From contig NC_010334.1 of NCBI RefSeq assembly GCF_000019185.1, positions 1,054,001-1,118,000 of the forward strand: DNA of 64,000 bases, read 5' to 3'. The position numbers and the translations under genes were made by a program. Source of the DNA: Shewanella halifaxensis HAW-EB4. Its GTDB lineage: Bacteria; Pseudomonadota; Gammaproteobacteria; Enterobacterales; Shewanellaceae. Below the pieces are notes generated by a model, which made no database searches, was not told where the DNA came from, and saw nothing but the letters and a program-made list of their open reading frames with translations. How positions within the stretch are numbered: position 1 is the stretch's first letter; every line of letters begins with the position of its first letter. This document shows, in pieces, positions 27,837-36,388 of this stretch.

Positions 27837-28540
27837 CTAATTTATGCATATAGCTTCAGCTTGGATCGGGAGCTATATGTCTAAGCAGGAGTTACCTCCT
27901 GCAACTAATAACCAAGTGCGCCATTAGTGCATCGATTTTTGCTTGGCAGCTGTTGCGCATCAGCTTTAGCTGCACCGCCACACCCTTACGGGTCTTGTGG
28001 CTTTGGATTAATACAGACAGCTGCTTTGGTGAATCAGAAGTAATCAAACTCGCTATCCTCATGATCAAACAACGGTCAAATAATTGGGGGCAGGGTCAGT
28101 GAAAACTTTATTTGATTACCATACATTTCCTAATCCCACGACTTACCTTCATACCTTTTGTACTAACGAGGTTCAGTCCCAAACCGTTTCAGCAATAGTG
28201 AGAATTAACAGTGATCACCAACATCTGAGTGGGCTCGTTCGCAGAGATGAATAGTCAGATGTCGATGCGGCTGTGGGCTTCGGTTTCAAGGATGAAACCG
28301 CAGAGCGGCCAAGGAGGGCTTTATAGCGTCCCACAGAAGTAGTGGCATGTGAGCTGATTACGAGCTGTTGCCTTTCTTCGTGACCTCTTTGTTCCAATAA
28401 CATCCGTGTTTAAGGGCCTGTTCGCTATCCCTAGCTCTCGCTTATTAGCACATGGCTTCGCCATATTCGCCGTGGTGAGCCGCTTGTGTCCATTTTTCGT
28501 TTAGATCATTCTCACTAGTCTTTTAGAGAAAGCTCCCATT
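27837..28540. other. Repeat-bearing gap right of the small barrel gene
   Basis: About 700 bases hold no supported gene. They include the right copy of the hairpin repeat (28268-28307). A possible palindrome pair, GCTATATG / CAGCTATATG-like sequence just after the barrel gene, may terminate it weakly. Nothing else is recognised. Confidence 0.5.
28268..28307 (+). repeat. 40-bp hairpin repeat, right copy
   Basis: The core CGGTTTCA-AGGA-TGAAACCG keeps a perfect stem while its loop differs from the left copy at 26955-26994. It is inverted relative to that copy, with two mismatches in 40. Confidence 0.85.
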
Positions 28541-29851
28541 TTATCCAAACCTCTGCGGTGAAAAAGGGGTGAGATCTAGAGAGGTTTCCTCTTTGGCAAT
28601 GATCTCGCTAACCAGCTTGCCCGTTATCGGGCCAAGACTGAGACCCATCATGGCGTGTCCGGTTGCTAAGGTGAGATTTGCTAACTGAGGCGCTCTGCCT
28701 ATTATCGGCAGACCATCTGGGCTACAAGGGCGAAAGCCTGACCAAAACTCTTTGGGGTCAACTTGAGTGGTATCCAAATCCGGTAGATAACGTGCTGCGG
28801 ATTTAGTGAGTCCCTTGATCCTGTTGTGGCTGATCCCTGAAGATTCTTGGCTCGATAACACCCCTAACTCCATGGTGCCGCCAAATCGAATGCCGTTATC
28901 TAGCGGACTGACCGCAACCTTGGCTTCACTTAAGATAAACGGGGTGCGGCACTCAAGCTTGGCGCCGTCTTTAACGGGAGCGCTATCGAAGCTGATACAG
29001 ATCCCTTTGCCGGGTTGTACCGGTAGACTAAAGCCCAGCTGTTTGGCGAGTTTTGGCGACCATGCGCCGTTGGCGAGGATAAATTCATCTGCGTTAATTT
29101 CGCCGATTGCTGTTGTTGCTGCGCAAATTTCGCTCTTGCTAGTATCGGTAGTAAAGCCGGTGATCTCGCAGTGCTCCCTGAACTCTACCCCTTGAGCGGC
29201 TAAGTAGTTTTTCATCGCCACGATAAACTCATAAGGGGCAATATGCGCGTCTTCTGGATAGAAGCCTGCGCCCATCACATCGAGTTTGATATTGGGCTCT
29301 AACTCTTTCAGCGCTTGGGCAGTTAACATTTTCGCTTTCAAACCGAGTTTGTTGGCTGCCATCACCGTTGCCGCTTCATCGTTTAAACCTTGCTGGGTTT
29401 TACAGAGCATCAGCAGGCCATTTTGGTGGAACTCAAAGTCAAACTCTGCCTCTTGGTGTAATGCCTGATACAGCTCAAGGGATTTAAGATTGATATCTAA
29501 AATCGCTTGCTGGCTTGCAAGGGTATGTTGCGGCGTACACTTCTTGGCGAAAGACAGTAGCCATTTTAAGAAATCGACATTGAGACTTGGGCGCACGTAG
29601 AAGGGGCTTTGTGGGTTTAACATCCACTTAATGCCTTTTTGGATCATGCCCGGAGCCGCCAGCGGAATGAAGTGGCTCGGGGTAATGTAACCCGCGTTAC
29701 CAAAGGAGCAGGCTTTACCTATCTCATCCTTGTCGATAACCACCACAGACTTACCTGCCTTATGGAGGTAGTAGGCACTGCAGACCCCTATAATGCCGCC
29801 ACCTATTACTGCAACATCCTTGGAAGTGTTCTTCATCTGTTTGACTGTCAT
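28541..29851 (-). CDS. DadA-like FAD-dependent D-amino acid dehydrogenase
   Basis: This 436-residue flavoprotein of the DAO/DadA family begins with the FAD dinucleotide motif VAVIGGGIIGVCSAYYLHKAG (about 13-33). Near its end is the second FAD-contacting region, FRPCSPDGLPIIGRAP, followed by TGHAMMGLSLGPITGKLV. DadA-type enzymes oxidise D-amino acids to keto acids with electron transfer to quinones; related members act on cis-4-hydroxy-D-proline. Substrate cannot be fixed from sequence. The ATG has AGGAAAGAAG upstream. A GlxA-type regulator is encoded upstream on the same strand, and a LysE exporter is beyond it. Confidence 0.82.
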   Translation of the reverse strand: MTVKQMKNTSKDVAVIGGGIIGVCSAYYLHKAGKSVVVIDKDEIGKACSFGNAGYITPSHFIPLAAPGMIQKGIKWMLNPQSPFYVRPSLNVDFLKWLLSFAKKCTPQHTLASQQAILDINLKSLELYQALHQEAEFDFEFHQNGLLMLCKTQQGLNDEAATVMAANKLGLKAKMLTAQALKELEPNIKLDVMGAGFYPEDAHIAPYEFIVAMKNYLAAQGVEFREHCEITGFTTDTSKSEICAATTAIGEINADEFILANGAWSPKLAKQLGFSLPVQPGKGICISFDSAPVKDGAKLECRTPFILSEAKVAVSPLDNGIRFGGTMELGVLSSQESSGISHNRIKGLTKSAARYLPDLDTTQVDPKEFWSGFRPCSPDGLPIIGRAPQLANLTLATGHAMMGLSLGPITGKLVSEIIAKEETSLDLTPFSPQRFG

Positions 29852-30261
29852 CTTCTTTCCTGATGCCCTGATTTTAGTGGATAAACTACAGGGGACTGAC
29901 GAACAGGAATTGTTCTAAATCAAGTGTTGTTGATAAACCTAAGCTAGATGAATTTTTTTAATGATGGGCTAGTCACTAACGCAGCCTTTAAAGGAGCTGA
30001 CTATCCACAGGCACACTCATCGGGGCTTGCTGCTTGCGCTTGGCTAAGGTTTTATTATCGAATCTGCGGGTATCATTAAGATCCCTAGCTCGCCTATTTG
30101 TGGGTGGAAGAGAATGGCACTGTTCCAGAGGGAGGTGATAAAACCACCTGACTCGATAATTGGCAAGTGTAAAGTTGGTGATGAGTGAAATCTGATTGCG
30201 TATTAGCTTTGAAAAAACGGGGATTGCTGTGGCTGGACGCTCACGATCTTTAACGTGTCTG
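29852..30261. other. Gap between DadA-like gene and GlxA-type regulator
   Basis: This 410-base region holds no credible reading frame. One small hairpin (GAGGTGATAAAACCACCTG, near 30132) is present. It probably contains the dadA-like promoter and could carry the regulator's binding site. Confidence 0.45.
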
Positions 30262-31299
30262 CTAATCTATTGCTAAGGCAATAGGTTTGCGTAATGAATT
30301 CGGGCTATTGCCGAACCGCTTTCGAAACACCTTGCACAGATAGCTCACATCTTGAATGCCAACTTCATCTGCCAAGTACTGCAAACTATGATCAGAATTA
30401 ACCACTCGCCAATACACATGTTGTAGTCGCATTTCGGCCCAGTACTCACGCGCTGTCTGCCCATAACAATCTTTAAACTGCCTATCGAGCTGACGTCGAC
30501 TTATTGCCAACCTATTTGCAAGTTCATCGACCGTTTCAGAGCTTGCTAACAACTGGCGCATCAGACTAATGGCGCGGCCAACATGGCGTCTAGCCGTATT
30601 ATTTATTTGAATATTGGCATCCAGAGACTTGAGTTGGTGGCGCTGTTCTCTTGCCTCATCCACAAGCATATCCGCCAGTCCCTTCAGAGCTTTTATGCGG
30701 CCGCAGTGACGTGCTAATAGCTCTACGGCCAGATCGATGGCAGCACTGCCACCGGCACAGCTGATCCGTTTTCCATCGATGCAAAAGAGCTGTTCGGTGC
30801 CAATATCGATGCGAGGAAAAGCGGTTCGAAACTCTTGTACGTGACGCCAGTGAACCGCTACGCTGTGGTTATTAAGCAGGCCCGCTGCGGCAAAAAGAAA
30901 ACAGGCATTATCAATGCTGACCAGTGTCACTCCCTTAGCCGCCGCTAAGCGCAATAGATCTTGATATTGTTTGGGTAACTGCTGGCAGCTTCGAGCGCTG
31001 CGGCCGCCAAATACCACCAAGTAGTCATAATCGGCTAACTCAATGTCCTCAATAGTGGTTTTGATCTCAACTGAGACCCCACTACTGGATAAGAGGTGAC
31101 AAGGTTCTAACCCGACAATCTGCCAAGCGCAATATTGCTGCTGACTGTAGTCTTCCTCATCGGCAGAAAAACGCAATTTATCGAGGAAACCGCCGAAAGG
31201 CAGCATACTAAATTCTGGTAAGGGCAGTAGAAGAAAGCGTACATCGGGGGCGTTAATTGGGCTGTTGGACACCGCATTCTTACTATTTAAATTCGACAT
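30262..31299 (-). CDS. GlxA-family transcriptional regulator (DJ-1/PfpI + AraC)
   Basis: This 345-residue regulator has an N-terminal class-I glutamine-amidotransferase-like domain (about 20-195), with YDYLVVFGGRSA and SIDNACFLFAAAGLL at the positions of the domain's nucleophile elbow. A C-terminal double AraC helix-turn-helix (about 240-340) includes ELANRLAISRRQLDRQFKD and LADEVGIQDVSYLCKVFRKR. Members often control catabolism of amino acid-like or quaternary amine compounds. The frame begins 19 codons earlier, but ATG at 31299 fits homologous N-termini better. It is divergent from the LysE exporter gene and upstream of the DadA-like gene. Confidence 0.85.
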   Translation of the reverse strand: MSNLNSKNAVSNSPINAPDVRFLLLPLPEFSMLPFGGFLDKLRFSADEEDYSQQQYCAWQIVGLEPCHLLSSSGVSVEIKTTIEDIELADYDYLVVFGGRSARSCQQLPKQYQDLLRLAAAKGVTLVSIDNACFLFAAAGLLNNHSVAVHWRHVQEFRTAFPRIDIGTEQLFCIDGKRISCAGGSAAIDLAVELLARHCGRIKALKGLADMLVDEAREQRHQLKSLDANIQINNTARRHVGRAISLMRQLLASSETVDELANRLAISRRQLDRQFKDCYGQTAREYWAEMRLQHVYWRVVNSDHSLQYLADEVGIQDVSYLCKVFRKRFGNSPNSLRKPIALAID

Positions 31300-31426
31300 A
31301 TGATTTCTCACAAAATAATGTCTAAATATTACCTTATTTTGTCTTGATTGTATCAAGTGGCGATTCTTACCTTCCCCTATAATCCGTTTTTTATATAGAT
31401 ACTATCGCTCAATTAAAGGTAAAAGT

Positions 31427-32041
31427 ATGGCACTAGACACTTGGTTGATTTATCTCGTGGCAATTATTGGTTTGTCGCTCGCTCCCGGCCCTAATGGACT
31501 TATGGCATTAACTCATGGGGTAATGTATGGACATAGAAAGACGCTATTTACCATTACTGGAGGCGTGCTAGGTTTTGTTGTATTGATCGCGCTCACCATG
31601 TTTGGCATAGGCGCATTGCTGCTGGCCTCAGCGGATCTACTTTTAGTCTTTAAATGGATAGGTGGGATATACCTTATTTGGTTGGGGATACGTATTTGGC
31701 GCTCTCCGGCAATAGAGTTGCAACCCGTGACTAAGGCTCAATCAGTGAGTGATCTGGCGCTATTTAGACAAGGAGCATTGGCAGCAATAACTAACCCTAA
31801 GGTGCTATTGTTTTTCGGTGCCTTCTTGCCTCAATTTATCGAGCCCGAACAGCCACTGCTTGCGCAGTTTATCGTGATGGCCGCCACGTTCGCGGTGATA
31901 GAATTTGTTGTCGAATACCTGATAGCAAGGGTCGCGACTAAGCTTCGTCCATGGTTAGCCCGTAGCGGCAAGCGTTTCAACCAGTGTTGTGGCGGACTCT
32001 TTACTCTGATTGGAGCTAGCCTACCTCTATACAATAATTAA
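31427..32041 (+). CDS. LysE/RhtB family amino acid exporter
   Basis: This 204-residue inner-membrane protein has about six hydrophobic segments and the family motif APGPNGLMALTHGVMYG in the first loop. LysE/RhtB proteins export amino acids such as lysine, threonine or homoserine; the substrate is not determinable here. AAAGGTAAAAGT precedes the ATG. Its divergence from the GlxA-type regulator suggests shared control. Confidence 0.88.
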   Translation: MALDTWLIYLVAIIGLSLAPGPNGLMALTHGVMYGHRKTLFTITGGVLGFVVLIALTMFGIGALLLASADLLLVFKWIGGIYLIWLGIRIWRSPAIELQPVTKAQSVSDLALFRQGALAAITNPKVLLFFGAFLPQFIEPEQPLLAQFIVMAATFAVIEFVVEYLIARVATKLRPWLARSGKRFNQCCGGLFTLIGASLPLYNN

Positions 32042-32127
32042 GAGGGGGATTTTGTGAGGGGAATTTTGGCGAGAAGATCTTGGCGAGAAGAGCTTGGTGA
32101 GGGGCCTTAAGCTGAATTAGGATTTGG

Positions 32128-32164
32128 TCGAGTTAGTCGAGTTAGTCGAGTTAGTCGAGTTAGC
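32128..32164. repeat. 10-bp tandem repeat TCGAGTTAGT
   Basis: About 3.7 copies of the 10-base unit lie between lysE-like and rpiA. Just before it a pair of GGCGAGAAGA repeats is also visible (near 32067-32096). Confidence 0.85.
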
Positions 32165-32240
32165 CGAATAGACAGGTGGAGTTAGCGCCTATTTATCTCT
32201 TGGCAGAGTGTGCCTCGGTAACGCCTAAATAAAATTTGAT

Positions 32241-32277
32241 GCAAAAAACAATAAAGCCACTCAAACGAGTGGCTTTA
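32241..32277 (-). terminator. Terminator of rpiA
   Basis: The stem TAAAGCCACTC / GAGTGGCTTTA has a four-base loop. On the minus strand it is followed by TTGTTTTTTG. Confidence 0.85.
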
Positions 32278-32323
32278 GCGATGGTGGAAAGCTTCCCACC
32301 GAACAGTAAGGCTCAAAAAACAA

Positions 32324-32983
32324 TTAATAAGTAATTGTTTTAACGCCGTCAGGAGTACCAACTAACAACACGTCTGCGCCGCGCATGGCGAACAGGCCGT
32401 TAGTTACCACACCCACGATACCGTTGATCTGCTCTTCTAACGCTTTCGGATTCATGATCTTCATGTTGTACACATCTAAGATGATGTTGCCGTTATCGGT
32501 TACACAACCTTCACGGTAAACAGGGTCGCCGCCAAGCTTAACAATCTGGCGAGCCACGTACGAACGTGCCATTGGGATCACTTCGATAGGCAGTGGGAAA
32601 TCGCCTAAAATATCAACCTGCTTAGTGTTATCAACGATACAGATAAACTTTTCGGCAACGGCTGCAACGATCTTTTCGCGAGTCAGTGCTGCACCGCCGC
32701 CTTTGATCATGTCCATATGGCCGTTGATCTCATCGGCGCCATCAACATAGACAGATAGCTCGTCGACGCTGTTTAGGTCAAAAACAGGAATACCTAGGGC
32801 CTTCATTTTTTCTGTTGATGCTTCAGAGCTCGATACCGCACCTTCGATATCGAACTTCATTGTAGCAAGTGCATCAATAAAGTGATTTACCGTTGAGCCT
32901 GTACCTACGCCAACAATGCTGTTTTCTTCTACGTACTGAAGAGCAGCCCATCCGGCAGCTTTTTTCATTTCATCTTGAGTCAT
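32324..32983 (-). CDS. rpiA: Ribose-5-phosphate isomerase A
   Basis: This enzyme interconverts ribose-5-phosphate and ribulose-5-phosphate in the pentose phosphate pathway. The 219-residue product equals the E. coli enzyme in length. Motifs include VGVGTGSTVNHFIDAL (about 24-39), the catalytic region YVDGADEING (about 78-87) and KGGGAALTREK (about 94-104). The frame continues upstream to 33019, but two adjacent ATGs (32986, 32983) follow an AAAGGA ribosome site; the second was taken because it gives the family N-terminus MTQDEMKKAAGW. Monocistronic. Confidence 0.95.
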   Translation of the reverse strand: MTQDEMKKAAGWAALQYVEENSIVGVGTGSTVNHFIDALATMKFDIEGAVSSSEASTEKMKALGIPVFDLNSVDELSVYVDGADEINGHMDMIKGGGAALTREKIVAAVAEKFICIVDNTKQVDILGDFPLPIEVIPMARSYVARQIVKLGGDPVYREGCVTDNGNIILDVYNMKIMNPKALEEQINGIVGVVTNGLFAMRGADVLLVGTPDGVKTITY

Positions 32984-33266
32984 CATGAAATCCTTTATTA
33001 AAGATAATGTTAAAGACAAGGTTAAAAATATTGCCGTCAGTATACTCGTTTAACGTGGTGAGCGCGGCTGAATTTTGCTTTAAAAGTGACACGTGAGGCG
33101 TATCATGTTTACCTTGAGTCGAATGATGGTGCATTTCCTGCTGTGGCTAACCGTTTATTGTCATTAGCTTATTCACAATAGCCGCTATAGTGTAAGTATT
33201 ATTTAGATGGGTAGTTAGATTAAATATCGGCGTGGACACGCGCCGCTCAGTGATAAAGGAGTCGAT

Positions 33267-34211
33267 ATGGCAGGGGCCAGCTTATTAACCTTGTTAGATG
33301 ATATCGCGACGATTTTAGATGACGTCGCCGCAATGAGTAAAGTCGCCGCCCGAAAAACGGCGGGAGTGCTGGGTGACGACTTAGCCCTCAACGCTCAGCA
33401 GGTGTCGGGCGTCAGTGCCGATAGAGAGCTACCCGTTGTATGGGCTGTGGCTGTAGGCTCGTTTAAGAATAAGTGTATCTTAGTGCCGGCGGCTATGTTG
33501 ATCAGCGCCTTCATTCCCTGGGCGGTAATACCTCTTCTGATGTTTGGTGGCCTCTATCTCTGCTATGAAGGCTTCGAGAAAATCTATCATAGCTACTCGG
33601 CTAACAAGCATCATCAGATAGATGAGACTCAGGCTACGCAGGAGGAGATAACCGATCTTAAAGAGTATGAGGCCAACAAGGTAAAGGGCGCGATACGCAC
33701 CGACTTTGTGTTGTCGGCAGAGATCATCGCCATCACCTTAGGTATCGTTGCCGATAAGAGCCTAAGCACTCAGTTTTTTACCCTAAGTGTAATCGCTATC
33801 GTGATGACTATTGGCGTCTACGGCTTAGTGGCTGTCATTGTTAAAATCGATGATGCGGGGCTTTATTTGAGTCAGCGTCCTGGTGAAGGGCTGTGGGCCA
33901 ATTTTAAGCGTCGTTTTGGCTTAATGTTACTTAACTCAGCGCCTTATCTGATGAAGACCTTATCGGTCGTGGGCACGATTGCCATGTTTATGGTGGGTGG
34001 CGGGATCTTAACTCACGGCTGGCATTGGGTTGGTGAGCAGATCAGCCATGCGGCGCAGTGGATCGCGGCCTTTGAGTTTGTCGGCCCAGTGGTTGCCTTT
34101 ATCACGCCGAGTATTTTAAACGCCATCTTTGGTGTCATAGCTGGTGCCTTGGCGGTATTGCTGATGCAACTGTTTATGAAGCTTAAGGGCGACGCTAAAG
34201 CGGCTAAATAG
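33267..34211 (+). CDS. yedI: DUF808 family inner-membrane protein (YedI-like)
   Basis: This 314-residue multi-pass protein belongs to the DUF808/YedI family, whose function is unknown. The family N-terminus ASLLTLLDDIATILDDVA is followed by VAARKTAGVLGDDLALNA. Hydrophobic segments are near 72-105, 155-170, 175-205, 238-262 and 270-303. AAAGGAG lies five bases before the ATG. The next gene starts 43 bases after, so the two may be co-transcribed. Confidence 0.88.
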   Translation: MAGASLLTLLDDIATILDDVAAMSKVAARKTAGVLGDDLALNAQQVSGVSADRELPVVWAVAVGSFKNKCILVPAAMLISAFIPWAVIPLLMFGGLYLCYEGFEKIYHSYSANKHHQIDETQATQEEITDLKEYEANKVKGAIRTDFVLSAEIIAITLGIVADKSLSTQFFTLSVIAIVMTIGVYGLVAVIVKIDDAGLYLSQRPGEGLWANFKRRFGLMLLNSAPYLMKTLSVVGTIAMFMVGGGILTHGWHWVGEQISHAAQWIAAFEFVGPVVAFITPSILNAIFGVIAGALAVLLMQLFMKLKGDAKAAK

Positions 34212-34254
34212 CAGATAACACAACTAAAAGAACAATTTATAGGTACAGCATTCA

Positions 34255-35388
34255 ATGACAGAGAGTAGGCCAAGCAATATGAGTAACAGGCTCAAACTCG
34301 CCAGCTTTAACCTGTTTAATTATATTGAGCCGCCTTTGGCTTATTACGATTTTGAGAATATCTACAGCAAAGAGCAGTGGCATAAAAAGCAGCGCTGGCT
34401 AGCAGACTTTTTGGCGCGGCATCAGCCTGATGTGATTGGCTTCCAAGAGGTGTTCTCGGCCGATGCGCTAGCGCAGCAGATGAGTGAGGCGGGTTATAAG
34501 CATTTTGCGGTGGTCGATTCGCCGACGATTATTGATGACTATATCTGCCGCGACCCCGTTGTGGGTCTCGCTTCAAAATTTGCTTTTGAAGAGGTGGTGT
34601 CGATAGAGGTGGATAGCCAATATGCAGCTGGGCTTGGTTTAAATCAAAACTTTGCCTATAGCCGTAAACCACTTCGCGCCACGGTGCAGTTGCCGCAAAT
34701 AGGCCTTTGCGATATCTACGTGGTGCACTTTAAATCTAAACGCCCGCATCTGGATGAATTGCCGCAGCCTAAGTTTACTCAAACAGCAAATAGATCGTCC
34801 GCCGCACCTTTGGTTAATTTTGGTGAGCTATTAGGGCGTAACAGTCTAGGTCAGTGGGCGTCGAGTATTCAGCGCGGCAGTGAAGCGGCGTTACTGTTTC
34901 ATGCCATGCTACAAAGGCGCATTGAGACTAATCAACCTATGGTGTTAATGGGTGACTTTAACGATGAGCTAAGTAGCTCGGTGTTATCGGCACTGACAAC
35001 GCGTGAACTGCGTTTTGAAAAAGAGGGGCTTGGCGAGTTAGCGAATTTTCCGCTAACCGATGCTTATAAGCTGTTTCAGCAAGGACTGCTGGATCTATTT
35101 GGCGTGGAGACTGCAGATAAAAACCTTGATGACGTCGCTGTAGAGGAAGAGTTAATGCAGGCTAAAGTGCGGGCATCAAGAACGCCGACTCATTACTACG
35201 GCGCCAGCGGTAATGTGCTGGATTACATTCTGTTGTCGGCAGATTTCGACCCCAGCTATCACAAGAGTATTGCCGAGGTGTGTGATTATCACACCGAAGA
35301 CAGGCACTTAGTGAACCCAAGCTTTGAGCGCGATAGCCACAGTAGCGACCACGCTCCGGTTATTTGCACCTTACGCATTAGGCGCTAA
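34255..35388 (+). CDS. Endonuclease/exonuclease/phosphatase family protein
   Basis: This 377-residue protein has the EEP fold. Active-site blocks in order are LASFNLFNY (Asn), DVIGFQEVFS (metal-binding Glu), DIYVVHFKSKRP, MGDFNDE (Asp/Asn pair) and SSDHAPVICTL (terminal Asp-His). It should be a magnesium-dependent phosphodiesterase or phosphatase acting on DNA, lipids or small molecules; no signal peptide is seen, so it is probably cytosolic. It follows yedI closely. Confidence 0.85.
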   Translation: MTESRPSNMSNRLKLASFNLFNYIEPPLAYYDFENIYSKEQWHKKQRWLADFLARHQPDVIGFQEVFSADALAQQMSEAGYKHFAVVDSPTIIDDYICRDPVVGLASKFAFEEVVSIEVDSQYAAGLGLNQNFAYSRKPLRATVQLPQIGLCDIYVVHFKSKRPHLDELPQPKFTQTANRSSAAPLVNFGELLGRNSLGQWASSIQRGSEAALLFHAMLQRRIETNQPMVLMGDFNDELSSSVLSALTTRELRFEKEGLGELANFPLTDAYKLFQQGLLDLFGVETADKNLDDVAVEEELMQAKVRASRTPTHYYGASGNVLDYILLSADFDPSYHKSIAEVCDYHTEDRHLVNPSFERDSHSSDHAPVICTLRIRR

Positions 35389-35416
35389 CGTTAAAGCTGG
35401 CTTTGTAGAGATGTTA

Positions 35417-35680
35417 TACCAATCAGTATAAGAAGTTGATCTACTCAGAGCGGTTTTTGGCAAACTAATTCAAGGCGAATAGCTGTAAGAATGGCTATTC
35501 CCTTGTAAAGCTGTTCAACGCTGAAGTAGGCAGCCAAAAACGCTCCAGAATGGCGAGTTTTAGCGGCTCAGCTGCTGTGTTAACGAGCTAAACCGTAGAG
35601 CAACTATGCTCTTCACTCGTTGCCTTGCATCAGAACCGCTAAATTCTCGCTGAGCGACCAAATCTTTATACTGATTGGTA
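35417..35680. mobile_element. MITE-like element with 15-16 bp terminal inverted repeats
   Basis: Terminal repeats ATACCAATCAGTATAA (35416-35431) and TTATACTGATTGGTAT (35666-35681) are exact reverse complements. The element TACC...GGTA is flanked on both sides by TTA, a likely 3-bp target duplication. It is about 264 bp and has no coding capacity. The interior is rich in inverted repeats, for example GAGCGGTTTTTGGC against GCCAAAAACGCTC. The right TTA is the reverse complement of the TAA stop of the adjacent lipoprotein gene. Confidence 0.8.
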
Positions 35681-36181
35681 TTATTCTATCCATTGACCGT
35701 TTTTATAGACTCGTGTTTCTTTAATCGTTCCATCTTCATTAAAATACGTCCACTGTCCTTCTGGTCGGTCATTTTTGTGAAAAGACTCACGAGCTAGGGC
35801 GCCACTTTCATAATAAAGCAGCCATTTTCCGACAGCTTCGCCCGCCTCAAATTGGCCTTGTTCTTCTACTGTGCCATCTTCATAAAACTTGGTTAGGATC
35901 CCATGCGGTTTGCCATCTTTAAAGTGTTCGGTTCTTGTTACTCTGGCATAGCCATCATAGCTGACAACTTCTCCTTGGAGTTGGCCGTCGATAAGGTAAC
36001 CTTTAGCCCTAACTCTTTGCAGTTTGTCTTTATGTATAAATATCCCAGTATAGAGAGCGTCTTGATAGTAGATAACACCAGCTCTTTGCTCTAACTCGTC
36101 AAAGATCACGCCTTGCTCTGTGCTGCTACAGCCGCTAAGTAACGTAATCAATACTGCCAATACTGAAATAGCCCTACACAT
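35681..36181 (-). CDS. YwqK/MORN-like repeat lipoprotein
   Basis: This 166-residue probable lipoprotein has a signal peptide with lipobox LLSGC (Cys near residue 18). The mature part consists of repeats of about 20-23 residues of the type G-x-F-Y-E-D-G-T, as in TKFYEDGTVEEQGQFEAG, LYYESGALARESF and YFNEDGTIKETRVYKNG. This is the pattern of the YwqK antitoxin-like/MORN-variant repeats, commonly annotated as toxin-antitoxin components, but no toxin gene is adjacent. The role is unknown. The stop codon coincides with the end of the MITE-like element. Confidence 0.75.
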   Translation of the reverse strand: MCRAISVLAVLITLLSGCSSTEQGVIFDELEQRAGVIYYQDALYTGIFIHKDKLQRVRAKGYLIDGQLQGEVVSYDGYARVTRTEHFKDGKPHGILTKFYEDGTVEEQGQFEAGEAVGKWLLYYESGALARESFHKNDRPEGQWTYFNEDGTIKETRVYKNGQWIE

Positions 36182-36388
36182 TATCCTTTGCTCCTTTTAG
36201 GCGGAATACCACTAAATTTCTTGATGTTTTGCTGACAATAATAACCTGCCGATTAAATTAATTGAGATTTAACAATCTATTTACATATTTATCTTTTTCG
36301 TGTCATGGTGGTGCTTTAGTATTCAGGCTGATTAGACCTCGTACCACATAAGTAAAACTAGAACGCTAATATTAAAGGAATAATAACA

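Noticed and set aside
35681..36181. YwqK-like gene as half of a toxin-antitoxin system
   Set aside because: It has a lipoprotein signal and no adjacent toxin gene. The YwqK label alone is weak evidence.
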